Assembly: GCF_011386835.1 (NCBI RefSeq)
Contig: NC_088804.1
Location: forward strand, 35,761,549 to 35,825,548
From: Chrysemys picta bellii
Lineage: Eukaryota > Chordata > Testudines > Emydidae
Length of the DNA stretch: 64,000 bases
Direction of reading: 5' to 3'
Position numbers and translations under genes: made by a program
The notes under the pieces: generated by a model
What the model saw: only the letters and a program-made list of their open reading frames with translations
What the model was told of the DNA's origin: nothing
The model's database searches: none
In this document: in pieces, positions 35,380 through 47,372 of the stretch
Position numbering within the stretch: the first letter of the stretch is position 1
Layout of the letters: each line of letters opens with the position of its first letter

Positions 35380-35800
35380 TAGTTTTGTAATCACCTGTTT
35401 TGCAGGGACCTGATTTCCATTAATATTTCTTCAACCTCCCCTGTGAAATACACGACCCTTATCCTTTTTTTGTGAAAACTGAGGCAATGAATTCATTAAA
35501 TTTTTGGGTCAATAAATTACTCTTTTCAGCTCCTCTGGGCCCCGCTGTCTCCTTGACTGACCTCTAGTTTCTTATGTACTTGAAGAAAATCATAATACCA
35601 ATCTTATCCTATTATGCAATCTTCCTTTAATTCTCCACTTTTTCTTCTTATCTTTTTTCTGCACTTTCTTAATGTCAGTTTCTATCTTTTCTACTTCTCT
35701 GGTCATCCTTGATGTGTTTTATGTCATTTGTAGATATTTTTCCTACTCTTTCTGTCTGTGTTTCCCTATTCAGCCATGCTAGCCTGTTTCATGTCTTTTA
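35380..35800 (-). mobile_element. Possible antisense LINE remnant
   Basis: A pyrimidine-rich + strand stretch with tgtgaaaactgaggcaatga, attcattaaatttttgggtc and repeated ttctt segments. It resembles the antisense of the mid-ORF2 linker region of CR1-group LINEs. No clean protein motif survives, so this is a similarity impression only. Confidence 0.3.
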
Positions 35801-36868
35801 TCAACTGCACTGCTGGAGGCATTCATCACCCTTATGTGAACATATATTTGTCCTTAAACACTTTCCATAGCTACTGTTTCCTCCTTTGTCTGCATTGTTT
35901 TACTTTGTTTAAATAAACGTACCTTATAGATCCATACTCTTCCAAATATTGTTTGTTTCTATTCAAAGTATTTATCATTCTCCTCCTAGGCATCACTTTA
36001 GTGCTAATTAAATACTGAAGTAGAATGGTTTTACTATTGCTTAGATACTTTTTTCTAGCTTTGCAACAATCACATTCTGTGTCACTGAATCTAAACCAAG
36101 AATTGCCCTGTTTGCATATCAATCTCCCCCTAGAACCTCTTACAAAATATCCTGAAATTTGAATTAATTTTTTTACTTTTAATTTGCCCCTGTCACATGA
36201 ACTTAGTTTCTATTTATTATTCTCATGGATCATCAATAGATTTAACTATCTCTATTCTGCATAGCAGTATGAGCTCTGCAGTGCTACTAGGAGTCAAATG
36301 TAGGAACAAATACATGTTTGTGAAAGAAGTAACAAACCTGACTCTGAACACACACACAGTGGAGATACATTGAGTAAGAAGGTGCTCTGTTTGCATATTC
36401 CCTTTTCACAATACAACTGCAGTTCATGTGTTTAGCTCCCTAGATATCTCATCTGCTGCTACTGTCCTTTCTGACTTCTCCTTTCCCCGGTAATGTCTGC
36501 TCTAACTGCAACTCAGCAATATCCTCACTGGCTGCACTCCTGTTTTGATGGGCTGCAGCACATATATTTGTATGTGGTGCCTGTTTTTAGCTGCTACTTC
36601 CTGATTTTTATTTAAAAAAAAAATCATTCTAAATCCCAGCAAATGCAAATAGGTCTATACATAACTTAGGAGTGAAGCCTATTTGGACAAATATTTTAAA
36701 TTCCCCTTGAATCTGTCTTTCTACTCTAGTTAAATAGAAATCAGGTCTCTCTTCTCAGCAGCATCAAACCCATGGTGCATTGTCATCACTTTATAGTCAC
36801 CACACTTTCCAGTTGCTTTGGAGGACATCTCAGTCACATTGAATTTACGCATCATAGCTCTAGTCTAG
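35801..36868. other. Intron, no recognised gene
   Basis: AT-rich sequence, with the pyrimidine-rich character fading toward 36250. No exon was recognised. Confidence 0.5.
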
Positions 36869-36965
36869 GCCTCTTTGGCCACCCCAACTATTGCAAACTT
36901 GTAAGTTCCTCACCCCCCAGAAGCCTGATATACAAGTTTTCAATAGTTGGGGTGGCCAAAGAGGC
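36869..36965. repeat. Inverted repeat, 35-bp arms
   Basis: Left arm 36869-36904 (gcctctttggccaccccaac, then tattgcaaacttgta) pairs with right arm 36931-36965 (tacaagttttcaatagttgg, then ggtggccaaagaggc), with one or two mismatches and a ~26-bp loop. Confidence 0.9.
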
Positions 36966-37032
36966 ATAGATATACAAAGTGTGTGTGTGCGTGTATATAT
37001 GTATATACAGTTTTCTTTTTCATTTTTTCATT
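36966..37032. repeat. TG/TA tract with degraded copy of the next repeat
   Basis: atagatatacaaagtgtgtg and a short TG/TATA run repeat, in direct orientation, the beginning of the larger palindrome that follows. Confidence 0.8.
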
Positions 37033-37122
37033 TATGGCCAAAGAGAGGCATAGATATACAAAGAGTGTGTGTGTGTGTATATATATACACACACATATAT
37101 ATATATATATATATACACACAC

Positions 37123-37153
<31 letters not shown>

Positions 37154-37276
37154 CTTTGTGTGTATGTGTGTGTATATATATATATATATATGTGTGTGTA
37201 TATATATATATATATGTGTGTGTATATATATACACACACACACACTCTTTGTATATCTATGCCTCTCTTTGGCCAT

Positions 37277-37277
<1 letters not shown>
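37033..37277. repeat. Large TG/TA palindrome (cruciform-prone)
   Basis: The outer arms tatggccaaagagaggcata and its complement tatgcctctctttggccata enclose gatatacaaagagtgtgtgt and its complement. The interior is alternating (TG)n, (TA)n and (CA)n blocks, which are themselves self-complementary. Open frames on all strands here (CVYIYI-type repeats) are artefacts of the dinucleotides. Confidence 0.93.

Positions 37278-37340
<63 letters not shown>
37278..37340. repeat. (CA)n microsatellite
   Basis: tacatacatacatac followed by about 24 CA units, adjoining the palindrome. Confidence 0.95.
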
Positions 37341-37342
<2 letters not shown>

Positions 37343-38186
37343 CTTTTTTTTTGTAATTTGACTTCTCAGTTTTGAGCTTCTAGGATTTTAAGTCTTTTCT
37401 CTTCAATTATTAGTGCTAGAAACTTACTTTTTCAAAGGAGATTCTCACATATTACAAGACTGCAGTAGCTGGGGTTTTAAGAAAAACTGGTAATATCATG
37501 AAACTCATGGTAAAATTGCAAGAGTTGGCAACAGTACATGTGGCAATGGGAGCTGTGAGAATTTCTTGCATTTTCACTTCACAAATCTTTCATAGTGAAA
37601 ACACTCATGAAAAGGAATGATTCTTGACCACTGTAAAACTTTCTTTCTTTAGAATAGAAGGTGAACAAATCAGAGAGAGAGTCAGGGAGGTGACAGCTAT
37701 AAACATGCAAAAAACGTGGTATAGAGAGAACTCATGTAGTATCACAGATGCTTTTGTTGGAGTCACTTTGTTCATATTTCCAGGACAGAAGCCTTGCTGT
37801 GTTTGAAGGTGTTTATCCCAGTTTATTTTGGTCATTATTTATTTCCCCTCCCCTTTTGTATTAGAGTCACGTTCTTCAAAACCATAATTACACTCTTCAA
37901 AACCAGGCAATTATGTCTGGTGAGACTGCTTTTCTTCCAGTAGCTCATTAACGGGAAACTTGCAGCAATCAAGAGGTGGGAGATTAGTTTAGAATTTTCA
38001 GCGGATAGGGTTCCTGGTGCTCGGACTCATAGAAGGGGTCTTTTTGTTTGTAAGAACCGTGCCTAGAATATGCTTGCTTTTGGGCTAAACACGGAGATGT
38101 AGAAGAGTGGGATAGATCCTTGCAGACGTCACCAATGCTCCTTGTGGTGGAGATATGAATTAAGTCAAGTAAGGTAAGATGGCGTG
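37341..38186. other. Intron, no recognised feature
   Basis: Plain intron. Confidence 0.5.
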
Positions 38187-38258
38187 GGCAAAATCTTGGG
38201 ACCCTATCAAAGCCATTGGCAGTTTTGCCATTTACTTCACTGTGATCATGATTTCATC
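38187..38258. repeat. ~70-bp CCATTG palindrome, copy
   Basis: It runs from caaaatcttgggacccta to gatcatgatttcatcat, with the core ccattggcagttttgccatt. A diverged member of the short palindrome family. Confidence 0.6.
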
Positions 38259-39471
38259 ATATAAACACATCTTTTGAACTGGTTTCTCTCATGTATAAAT
38301 ACACGGAAGTGTTTGTGGCTATTGCCAAGCTAAGGATCGTGGTTTGAGAGAGATTTAGGAATCTAGAATACTCTCATTCTTTCCCTAAACTTCTGCAGCT
38401 CACTTGCTGCATACATCAGCCTCCAGAAGGATAGTTCTCAACATAGATAACTTGCACTATTTTCAAAATATTTGTTTAAATAAGGTTTCAGAGACTGCAG
38501 ACATAAGCAGAGCCTGTTAGAAGTTCTACTCCGCTCATCTAACCATGAAGGCTGTCATAAAGAAGTCCATCTGGGATTGAGGGACTTTGAAATAGAGAAT
38601 GAATATGAGATCTGGAGGAATACTGAAAAATTGACCATAAATAGAGCTCCTCCATCTGAAGATGTATATAAAGAGAGATAGAAAGAGGTGGATTTTTTTC
38701 TGGTCTTTGCCTACAAAGCCTAGGTCTTGAATAGTGTATATTTGGGTAGCTACCGACACAGGACCCACTTGTAAATTTCTACCTTTCCTCATAATATGGG
38801 GACTAAAAAGGAATATACTTATACTGTGTTATGAACATGACAAAAATCACAACTTTCCTCTGAGGTTTGTAATTAGTGTATTATTTTTACATAGCTGCAA
38901 TTCAAATGTCTTTGTGGTGCACCATATTTGTATCATCATTATACATCTGTTAATATACTGTACCATATAGAACTTGATACCAGTCTTCGCTGACATCTAA
39001 ATAGAAAAAAACATATATTTTTTTTGCTTAGATGTGTGTGACTAGATTTATGTATACACAATTTAAATGAATTATAGGTTACTCTTTTTTGATTTGTGTG
39101 TGTAGACTTATGAAAAGTATTCTCCTACTAGTTTTATAGATTTGGGTTGGTTTTCTTGAAGAGTATGCTGCTACTTAGAGCTGTTTGAAAAATGAAAAAA
39201 AAAATGAAAAAGAAAACTGTTTTGCAGGTTTCAGAACGAGTGTTTTTTCCATTTCCTCTCCTATTTTACTCTCTTTTCTCTGTTTTTACACTAAAGGAAA
39301 AAATAAACAAGAATATAAATCAGTGGTGGGATGGAAAAATGATAAACAAAAAATAATTTTCCAGTCTAAAAAAACATATTTTGAAAAAAGTGATTTTTTT
39401 TCAATTACACGAGAAGTCCATATATTGACAAAATTAAATCATTTGAAAAACATTAACCAACTCTACAGATA
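38259..39471. other. Intron, no recognised gene
   Basis: AT-rich intron with A- and T-runs, for example 39190-39210. Nothing bounded was recognised. Confidence 0.5.
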
Positions 39472-39523
39472 CTTTCTTTTCTTTTCTTTTCTTTTCTTTT
39501 CTTTTCTTTTCTTTTCTTTTCTT
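39472..39523. repeat. (CTTTT)n microsatellite
   Basis: Ten or so CTTTT pentamers in a row. They create the Phe/Leu/Ser-rich end of an open frame that is not a gene. Confidence 0.95.
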
Positions 39524-39585
39524 ATTATCATTATTGATAAAATAGTTGGAATGGAAAGATCTCAGGCTATTCTCTCATAGCCATT

Positions 39586-39659
39586 ATGGGTGAAATCCTG
39601 GCTCCATTTCAGTCTACGGGATTTTGGCACTGACTGGAATGAGGTCAGGTTTTCACCCA
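39586..39659. repeat. ~70-bp palindrome copy with GGGTGAAATCC ends
   Basis: The left end gggtgaaatcctggctcc pairs with the right end gaggtcaggttttcaccc. The core is gggattttggcactgactgg. This is one of the better-ended members of the family. Confidence 0.75.
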
Positions 39660-40953
39660 ACATTCCTAAAGGTAGTAAACCTAAGAGCAAAAAGATTTAA
39701 GATCTAAATCCGACAGTGTTTAATCCCATCAAATGGCGTTTTACCTCACTAAAGAGTGCAATATTGGTCTCTCAGTTAGAAATCTAGAGCTTCCAACAGA
39801 GCCTTAGAGGAAAAGCAACAATTTCAGTAGTAGACCAATCTGAGTTATGTGTAACTTCACGTTTTTAGAAGTGAAACAATTTGTACACTACATTTGCTGT
39901 TCTCTGGAGGTGTACGTCTAATGGCAATGACCTTATTGATGCATGGAACTGCTATACATTGAACCAGTAAATTAAGTACCAATACATTGTGTATATAGAC
40001 TTTAGAAGCCAGCAAGCTGATTACCCAAACATGTAATTTAATAGTCATTCATCATTGCAGAATAGAGTTGTGGCAATACATAACCAGAAGAAAAATGTAA
40101 CTGCAGTTGTAACCTTTAATAAATGAACAGTACATCAATGTGAAAAATGCACTGTGATTCAAATTAAAAATTAATACTGAATGTTAATATTGAATTGTAA
40201 AAGATGCAAATATCATTTAATAATACTAATATTGAATACTTTTGAGTTCCTGTATAAACTATGTCTTACACCTTTTTGCAGATGGAGTATAGAGAATATA
40301 GTATATTAAGGGACAAAAGCTAAGGAACTAAGATATTCCAGGACACGCTTCTCTCCATATTGTTTTTCTTTAGTGGTAGCTATTAATCAATACTATGCTT
40401 ACTACCAGTACAATACACTTTGAACTTCTAAATGCAAGCATATAAATCATTTCCCTAGTCTCTTCTTGGCAGATCTACCTGGGGTGAAACCTAAAAGGCA
40501 AGTTGACTCCTAAATCCAGGTCAGTGGGATTAGTGAATTGATCAGTGGAATTCTGAATAAACATTACCATTAAAGGAGAATTTGTATTTGTTAGAAAAGC
40601 TGCAAACCGTCTCCCCCAAGTATTGTGGTCAGATTATTGGCTTCTGACAGAGGATTGTGCTGTGGATAAAACTCATCCAATAATTTATTTCTGTTTATGC
40701 AAATTCTCATAGCAGTAGCAACAAAGAATAGAAATATATATTTTTTCTGCTTGCAGGGGAAGTTCCATTGGTTATTGAAAAGACTGAAAGTTTGATTCAT
40801 TGAAAATAATTACAAACAAATACTATCAGTTGTTGTTAGTGCTGTGGTAGGTTGTTTACTTTTGCTGCATTGATAAGGCTGCCAAGTGCTGACGTTTCTT
40901 GAGCACCAATGTCAGTTGCACTACCAGAGAGTGCAGCTTGTCAATTCAGACCT
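39660..40953. other. Intron, no recognised gene
   Basis: AT-rich. Repeat-free for most of its length. No exon was recognised. Confidence 0.5.
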
Positions 40954-41568
40954 TGACATTATTAGTAAAGAAAGACCACAGGCTCGGTTCGGAGGCAAAG
41001 GTGCTCGGCCAGGTTTATAGTCAACGAAACATGGGACTGATACCCGTCCAGTGCGTCACCGGGACACTAACATGTCTATGCCTGTGACAAGGTCAAGGCT
41101 CAGTCAGGACACTCAGAGCCTGTCCCCTGGACCGATACAAAGATGCCCCTCCTATAACTTCTTCTTTTATACATTGATACAAACAAATTACGTATTACAT
41201 TACAAATGTTATTAGTTACCACCCTTCTACATGATAGTTTGAACAAAACATTCTCATCCATTATTCTGTCATTCCCTCTTTACCTCGCGAGGGGTCAATG
41301 TGTTCTTGTACATAGTTACTTGAGAGATCTGTGTGCATTTGTACTATCTTCTCCAGTCAGGAATGTGCTTACTTGGTGTTAGCTAATACCTGGTGTGTCA
41401 TTGTTTTGCCAAGGCCAGGTCTACTCTGGTTCACACTGTTCGTTATGCCTAGGGCTCCAGTGAGGCCTACATGAATGACCTAATTTAACTTTGCCAATAC
41501 ACTTTGATGCTCAAGCTATGGATTTGTGCAGAAGTTATCCATTGCAGTTAGAATATGTACAGTGCACA
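40954..41568 (-). mobile_element. Solo LTR of an endogenous retrovirus
   Basis: A 615-bp unit with TG...CA termini, flanked by identical 5-bp repeats gacct at 40949-40953 and 41569-41573. On the minus strand a TATA box gtataaaaga (41163-41172) follows a ~400-bp U3, leaving about 200 bp for R-U5. No second LTR or internal gene is present, so this is a solo LTR left by recombination between two LTRs. The TATA box and intact duplication suggest it is relatively young. A clear AATAAA was not found, and the retrovirus class is not assigned. Confidence 0.85.
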
Positions 41569-41573
41569 GACCT

Positions 41574-42180
41574 ACATTGTACTGTGCCAGTATAAGGATA
41601 TAGCTCAGACATACATATATTTGTATCTGAGACTAAACAGAAGGCACCTAGGGATTTGCTTTTCCACGATAAAAGAATAACATGGTAAGGACTGCTGGAA
41701 TTTATACATGCACTTATTCCTATAATTGTCAATCATCACCGTTGTGCTACATTCCCGTTTAACTGTGTGTATGTATGTGTACAAACATTCAGGTGATAAA
41801 TATTTTTGGGTTTAGGTTTTTTTTCCTTCTTCGTTTTCTTGTTTTTACTCCTAATGCACTTAGCTGTAGATAGAATGATTTCGCTTGAACACTAATTAAT
41901 ATCTCTGAGCACCTTCCATTCATCTCTTTATGCATCTCTTTCTCCCTTATTTTATCCCATTTGATCTTCAAATGTGGTTCTTCCAAATCTTTTTGGCTGA
42001 AATTCCATGGCCACTAGCTATAGAACTTGGTGTTGTGATTTCATCCAGTCTTGCAGGGTATGCAAATTCGAATCAGGTTGGTAATTGAATGGGAGACAAT
42101 AAGAGAATATCTAAGCATTGCAGGAAGTAGTTTCCATCATTTAACAGATATCACTCTTCCCTTGGCATCTTAATTGAATC
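41574..42180. other. Intron, no recognised feature
   Basis: Plain AT-rich intron. Confidence 0.5.
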
Positions 42181-42930
42181 AAAATCTCAGCTGTTCTTGA
42201 GGGGTCCTGTTGTTGAGGGGTCCTGTGCTGCTGGAGATACCATCATTATGAATGAGATGAACAACAAGGTGCTGAATCCTTACAGTCTTTACTTTATCCC
42301 TTTGGGCATCCCTTTGGATTTCATTACACCTGTAAATAGTATAAGATCAACAAAGCACAAAACTCTTGAGCTGGGCCTTGATTCTCCAATCCAGTCCTTC
42401 TCTATCTGTTCACAAAGGCAAAAATATGCATACAAAGCTTATGTTTGAGCTCTGGCACCAGAATCATTACATCTGCTTGTAGGCCTGGCTTGACACGAGT
42501 AACTGGACATGGGGGAGGCCTCATTTCTTGGAAGACAGGATTAGGAAGTAAATATATCAGCAGGCTCAAAATGGAATGTTTGTGCTAACTAAGGTGGGTC
42601 AATAAGCTAAGAGACAGAATATCTGAACTAGCTAAGATAAGAGATGGTACACCCAGGGAGCCATTTACAAAGATCAAGTTAACAGTGGACAAGATAAGCC
42701 AGCAAGGTAAAGAGGAGGTGAAGTGTAGGTTGTACCTGGACAGCATGTGGACAGAGCATGCTTAGAAGGCTTGGTTCCTGCAAAGTAAACAAGCCAATCC
42801 CAAAACATGTGATGCAATGTATAGCCAAACCTAGGCTCTGCAGTTGGTGAGAGGCTGCATGCAGTAGTAACCAACTACCGAATAGGTTGCTTTCTATGTA
42901 TTTATCAAAAACAAACAAAAAATGATGGGA
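42181..42930. other. Intron, possible unclassified dispersed repeat
   Basis: A stretch of somewhat higher GC, with a short tandem duplication of gaggggtcctgt at 42199-42229 and purine-rich sequence from 42500. It has the feel of an LTR or other interspersed repeat, but no ends, TATA box or target duplication were found. Confidence 0.3.
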
Positions 42931-43514
42931 AAGGCCAGAATACCTTATAAATTGAAGATGAAATGTGCCAGATTCAAAAGATAGTAAAACACTCAGGGTT
43001 TGAGTGATTCGATAACATCTATTGACTTCAGTTGGAGTTATAAGTGCTCAGCACATTTGAAAAGAAGATCCACATGTACTGCTTTTAAAAAGTGACGCAC
43101 ATTATCTTCCCAGTTACCATGGTATCTCATGTGATATTGCATTGTGCTTGCAAGAGCTCCATATAAGTGTTACAATAAAATATCTATCTGAGGCTGTATA
43201 TGCTCATTTTTCCTTTTTTTCCAATCACACCAACTTTAATTTGTTTTATTCTAGTTAAACTTTTTTTTCCCCCAACAGCAAAAGACACCCCTTAATGTAG
43301 CAGGGAATTTGAAGTATTTACAAAGTCTTGTTCATAAAGATGTAGGGCTCAGTTTTGCCACTGTTATTCATGCTGAATAATACCTTAATCTTTGAGTATT
43401 GCTAGGAAAGGGTCAAATTCTAATGCCCTACTTACACAAGCAGTACGTTCCTCTGTGAGCATGCCCACTAGGTTTAGACTGTGTGCCTTTTAGTCAACAT
43501 TAGTGAGCAGTTAG
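42931..43514. other. Intron, no recognised feature
   Basis: Plain intron. Confidence 0.5.
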
Positions 43515-43587
43515 GGTCTGATTCAAACCCCATTGAAAGCATTGGGGAAAGTCATCTTACTGACTTCAAAGGGCTTTATATCAGGCA
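43515..43587. repeat. ~70-bp palindrome copy (TCTGATTCAAACCC ends)
   Basis: ggtctgattcaaaccccatt and ctgacttcaaagggctttat with a central gaaagcattggggaaagtca. It is a subfamily of the short CCATTGAA palindromes. Confidence 0.6.
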
Positions 43588-44619
43588 TATAAACTACATG
43601 AGTGGTTTCATTAATGTAAATGGGGCTAGTCATGTATATAATTGCTTGCAATTGAGAGTAAGAGGTTCACAATCTTGGCCTCTGGTTCCAGTAGGACTAC
43701 TCATGGAGTAAGGGTGAATATGGGTGATAGGTTTGGATCATTATTGGTTTTCAAAGTAAATGGTACCAATAAAGTAGGTAGGTTGCTGTATCATGAGTAT
43801 CTGATATGGTTTATTCTTACACACATTATGAAACTGATTCTGTGCCACCCTGCTCCTTGCATAGTTGTGGACACCAGTGCAAAGTGAGTGTAAAAAGTCA
43901 CCACCCCAAAATGTAGCATTTACACCTAATTTACACTGGCGTAAATAAATATACAATTTGAAGTGCAATGAAGAACCAGGGTCATGTGTTTTAAATCTGT
44001 TTAGTTTTGACAATCGTTTATGTAGAAAACTAACTGTTTGGTGTTACCTGTCTTAGATGCATATAACACATGAAGTGTAGGGCCCATTAACAATCTTATG
44101 ATGGTAAATCCATTATCTTTAGAAAGAGAATCCACCATCAGGAGATGTTAATTCAATGTGACACCAACTGGGGCGTTTATATACAGCTAATTACAATGTC
44201 AGACATTCTGCTCTAATTGAGTTTAATTGTGGCAAAATTGGAGTTAATTAAAAGTTAATGGTATAGAGTACATCATGTTATCAACTACGAGTGCATATTT
44301 TAATCCATATTATTGTTGTTTAAATGGTCCTTTCAATTACTGTGCCTCGCAGTGGCACTTTTGAAATGTATCATAATGCTGTTCACATCAATGATTTTTG
44401 TCTGGGGAGGGGGGTAGGTATACACATTTGATCTGTTTAAAAAAAACAACTAAAAAAGTTCAGGTTTGTGCAATATATCACACTGTAAATATCACAAATG
44501 ATGTGCCTGAGCACCTTGCTAGAGCCAGAATTGACTTTACTGGAAAAAATATTGGCAAAATGAAGAAAAAATATTTACAGATGGAATTAAATTTCTGACA
44601 TGGCCGATCACACTTTGCC
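43588..44619. other. Intron; conserved-element candidate in its last part
   Basis: The portion 44160-44400 is repeat-free and AT-rich, with many TAATTA/TTAATT homeodomain-type cores. It is described as a finding. The portion 43890-43970 (cacctaatttacactggcgt) looks like a diverged dispersed repeat. No exon was seen. Confidence 0.45.
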
Positions 44620-45610
44620 TCCTTTGGCTTTTGTAACTCCACCCTCTCCTGGTTCTCCTTCTATCTCTTCAACTGTTCTATTAATATTTCTTCTAGTGAG
44701 TTAGTGTCCTCCCCTTTCCTGCTCTCTCTGGGAGTCCCGGAAAGCTCTCTGCTTGGCTGTCTCCTCCTGTCCTTTCTTTGGGTAACTTTAGTCTGGTTGC
44801 ATGGCTTCTAACTATATCTACCCTGACGACTCACAAATCTCTTTCTATCCTGACCTCTCCCTCTATCTGGTCCCACATGTCAAGCTGTCTCTTTGATATC
44901 TCCTCCTGGATGTCTTGCTGTCAACTCAAACTTAACAAGGCCAGAGCAGAACTCTGCAACTTTCGTCCCTAACTCGCCCCGCTTCCCCAATTCTCTCTCA
45001 GTTTTGACACCACCACCATTCTCCCTGTCATTCAAATTGACAGCCTGAATTATCTCCCTTCTTTGCTTGCTCCAAACATTCCTGCCAGGTCCAAATCTTG
45101 CACGTCTTCCTCCATAACATCTAAGAACTGTCCTGCCTTTATTTTTGGCCACACTACGAAAATTCTCATTCATGTCCTCATCCTATCACATCTTGAATAC
45201 TGCAGTCTTCTCCTCTGAGGTCTCCTGGAAACACATATCACCCATCCCCAGCCCATACAAATTGCAACTGCTAAAATAATCTCCCTTGCCTGTTACTGAC
45301 AAATCCCACTCCTGCCTAGTTCAATCCCTCCACTAGCTTCTTTGTTTCCCATTGCATCAAGTGCTAGTTCTTCTCCTTAGTTCCAAGCCTCTCCACAATG
45401 CTGCCTCTCCCACCTGTGTGTTCTCATGTTATTGCATTATCTCTTCGCCGTCACTTCTCTGCTCATTATTCCAGCCTCCCACAAACATCCCTTTGCTTTC
45501 TTCCTTGCTGTTCCTTTGTGTGTGGAATGTCCTCTTGGCTAGTCTACAAGCCACTGCCCTCTCCTCCTCAAAACCCACATCAGAAGTCACCTCTATGATG
45601 TCATAATAAT
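44620..45610 (+). mobile_element. L2-like LINE, degenerate ORF2 end
   Basis: Pyrimidine-rich + strand sequence whose shifting-frame translation follows the C-terminal half of the L2 reverse transcriptase. It shows DDSQI from the catalytic-box surroundings, ISSWMSCCQLKLNKARAEL, then HVLILSHLEYCSLLL (for the usual xRLDYCNSLL), and a QPIQIATAKI-like segment. Frameshifts and stops are many. The pyrimidine bias of this LINE group on the coding strand explains the long open frames around 45352-45635, which are not host genes. Confidence 0.75.
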
Positions 45611-47271
45611 TATCCAATGAGCAATGTCTTTGCAACAGGGTAGCTTGCCCCTTATATGCTGCTAGCCAACCTTGATTACTGAATGTGCCACACTAGAGTA
45701 TAGGTGTGGGACTTAGTTGGCCGAGCTAGAAAAGGGGCTGAGCCAGGGAGGGAGAAGGGACCACAGAGCTCTCCATTCAGGGAGATCTCAGAGAGACATT
45801 AGCCAAACCAATTATGCACAAACCTTTCATTGAAATGAATGGGGCCCACTAGTACAGATAATAACTGTTCCCCATTCTTCTGAATATGAGATAAATGCAG
45901 AATGCCAGACGTGTTTCCAGATGAAGAGGCATGCATACAGCAGTGCATTTTATTGTCAGTATGTTACAAAAAAATATTTTAAAATGTTAGAAATTATCAC
46001 CACATGTCTCCATGTTTCACAGAAATCCCACTGGTATAAAAAGTAGTAAACCTGGAGGAGATTTTGTATCTCAAGAGGGAAGTTATTGGGTATTATTGAA
46101 CACTGTCAGTTTTCACAATGGATTAGGACTAACTTTTTAATCTCATTGACTGTTGGGGAATGTTCCAGATAGAACTCACTAACTGATGTGAGCCAGCAAT
46201 GTCAATGGGATACAAGAGGAAGAATTCAACTGAGCAATTCTACAACACTTATTCAACTGAGTTGGCCTTAGCCTAGGAAAGGTGTAAGTGACTTGGTGCT
46301 CAGCTACTCTAGTGATGGGTACAGTGTAAAACTAGATAGGCACCAAAATGGCTGCTGTCAGGTAACTGTACATGTAATTTTTCTGAAGACATGTTTCCGG
46401 CTCTGATTTTCTCCTTTGTAGTTGAGTTTACCAGTCTGTAATATAAGAGGCAGAGACACTTACTGCCTGACAACTAGCTTGGTAGTTCTCCTAACTATAT
46501 GGGTCCTTCTTTATCTATCTTGGCATCTTTGAACAAATCTGAGTGGATATCAGACATGGCATACTGAGATAGGTGAACTCAGGTTACTGTTATGTCTAGA
46601 CTCGTGGTGAGTCTTACTACCAGTCATCACATTATTCTCCTCTCCCTATTCATGCCCAGACTTCTATTGACATTAACAAGAATGATTTGTGTCTAGGGAA
46701 AGAATAGCAGCACTAATAGGCAGCTAGAAAGCTAATGTCAGTTATTACCATAGGAGACATATAAATGATCTATCACCTTTTAAAAATGGAACATTTCTCT
46801 CTTATTATGTTTGGAAATTAATCTAAACTTTCACTTGACTGAATAGTCTGTTGCTTAGTATCCCAAGTTTTTGACAGTTCCCAGATTTATTTTCTTGTCC
46901 ATCATCAAATGCACTAAGTAGCACTTGATCCAGAACTCTGGACCCTAATATCCATTATAAGGCACCACTTCTAACCAAGGTAGAAAATGGGACCAAATCC
47001 CACCTGAATCAAGAACTAAAAAGTCCACCCAGGATTTTGAAGTCAAAGAGGATGTTATGTAATGTTAATAGAAGTAGTATCAGAAGTGATTTAAAAGTGG
47101 TTTTCCCATAGTGTATAATAGAAACTGGTTCGTCTCATAGGCCAAAATATGGAGTAGTTCTATTTTATTATTTTTGTTTGAGCACAGCTAAGCAGATAAA
47201 ATGTGCATTCACAAGTATTGTGATTGCTGATTCACACACTAAAATGCTTGATTTGTATGTCCAGTGAATAT
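45611..47271. other. Intron, no recognised feature
   Basis: Plain AT-rich intron. Confidence 0.5.
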
Positions 47272-47372
47272 AAGGCAGATTAGTATTATCCCCAATTTAC
47301 AGATTGGCAAACTAAGGCATAGAAATGCTAAATGACTTGCACAAGACAACCCATCTAGTTAATGGAGGAGCT
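47272..47372 (-). repeat. MIR-type SINE fragment
   Basis: tagtattatccccaatttac, agattggcaaactaaggcat and tgacttgcacaagacaaccc follow the reverse complement of the MIR core. Old and diverged. Confidence 0.65.

Noticed and set aside
37278..37340. Regular repeat array resembling CRISPR-like spacing
   Set aside because: It is a simple CA microsatellite. There are no spacers and the sequence is vertebrate nuclear DNA.
36891..37375. Long open frames on both strands with CVYIYI and HTHTHT repeats
   Set aside because: They are direct translations of TG/TA/CA dinucleotide arrays and palindromes, with no unique protein sequence.
39185..39580. 131-codon open frame as a gene
   Set aside because: It begins in A-rich low-complexity DNA and ends in the (CTTTT)n array. 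No domain or splice support.
45352..45635. Overlapping open frames of 66-84 codons
   Set aside because: Pyrimidine-biased L2-like LINE sequence. One frame is antisense, and none has a host-protein match by eye.
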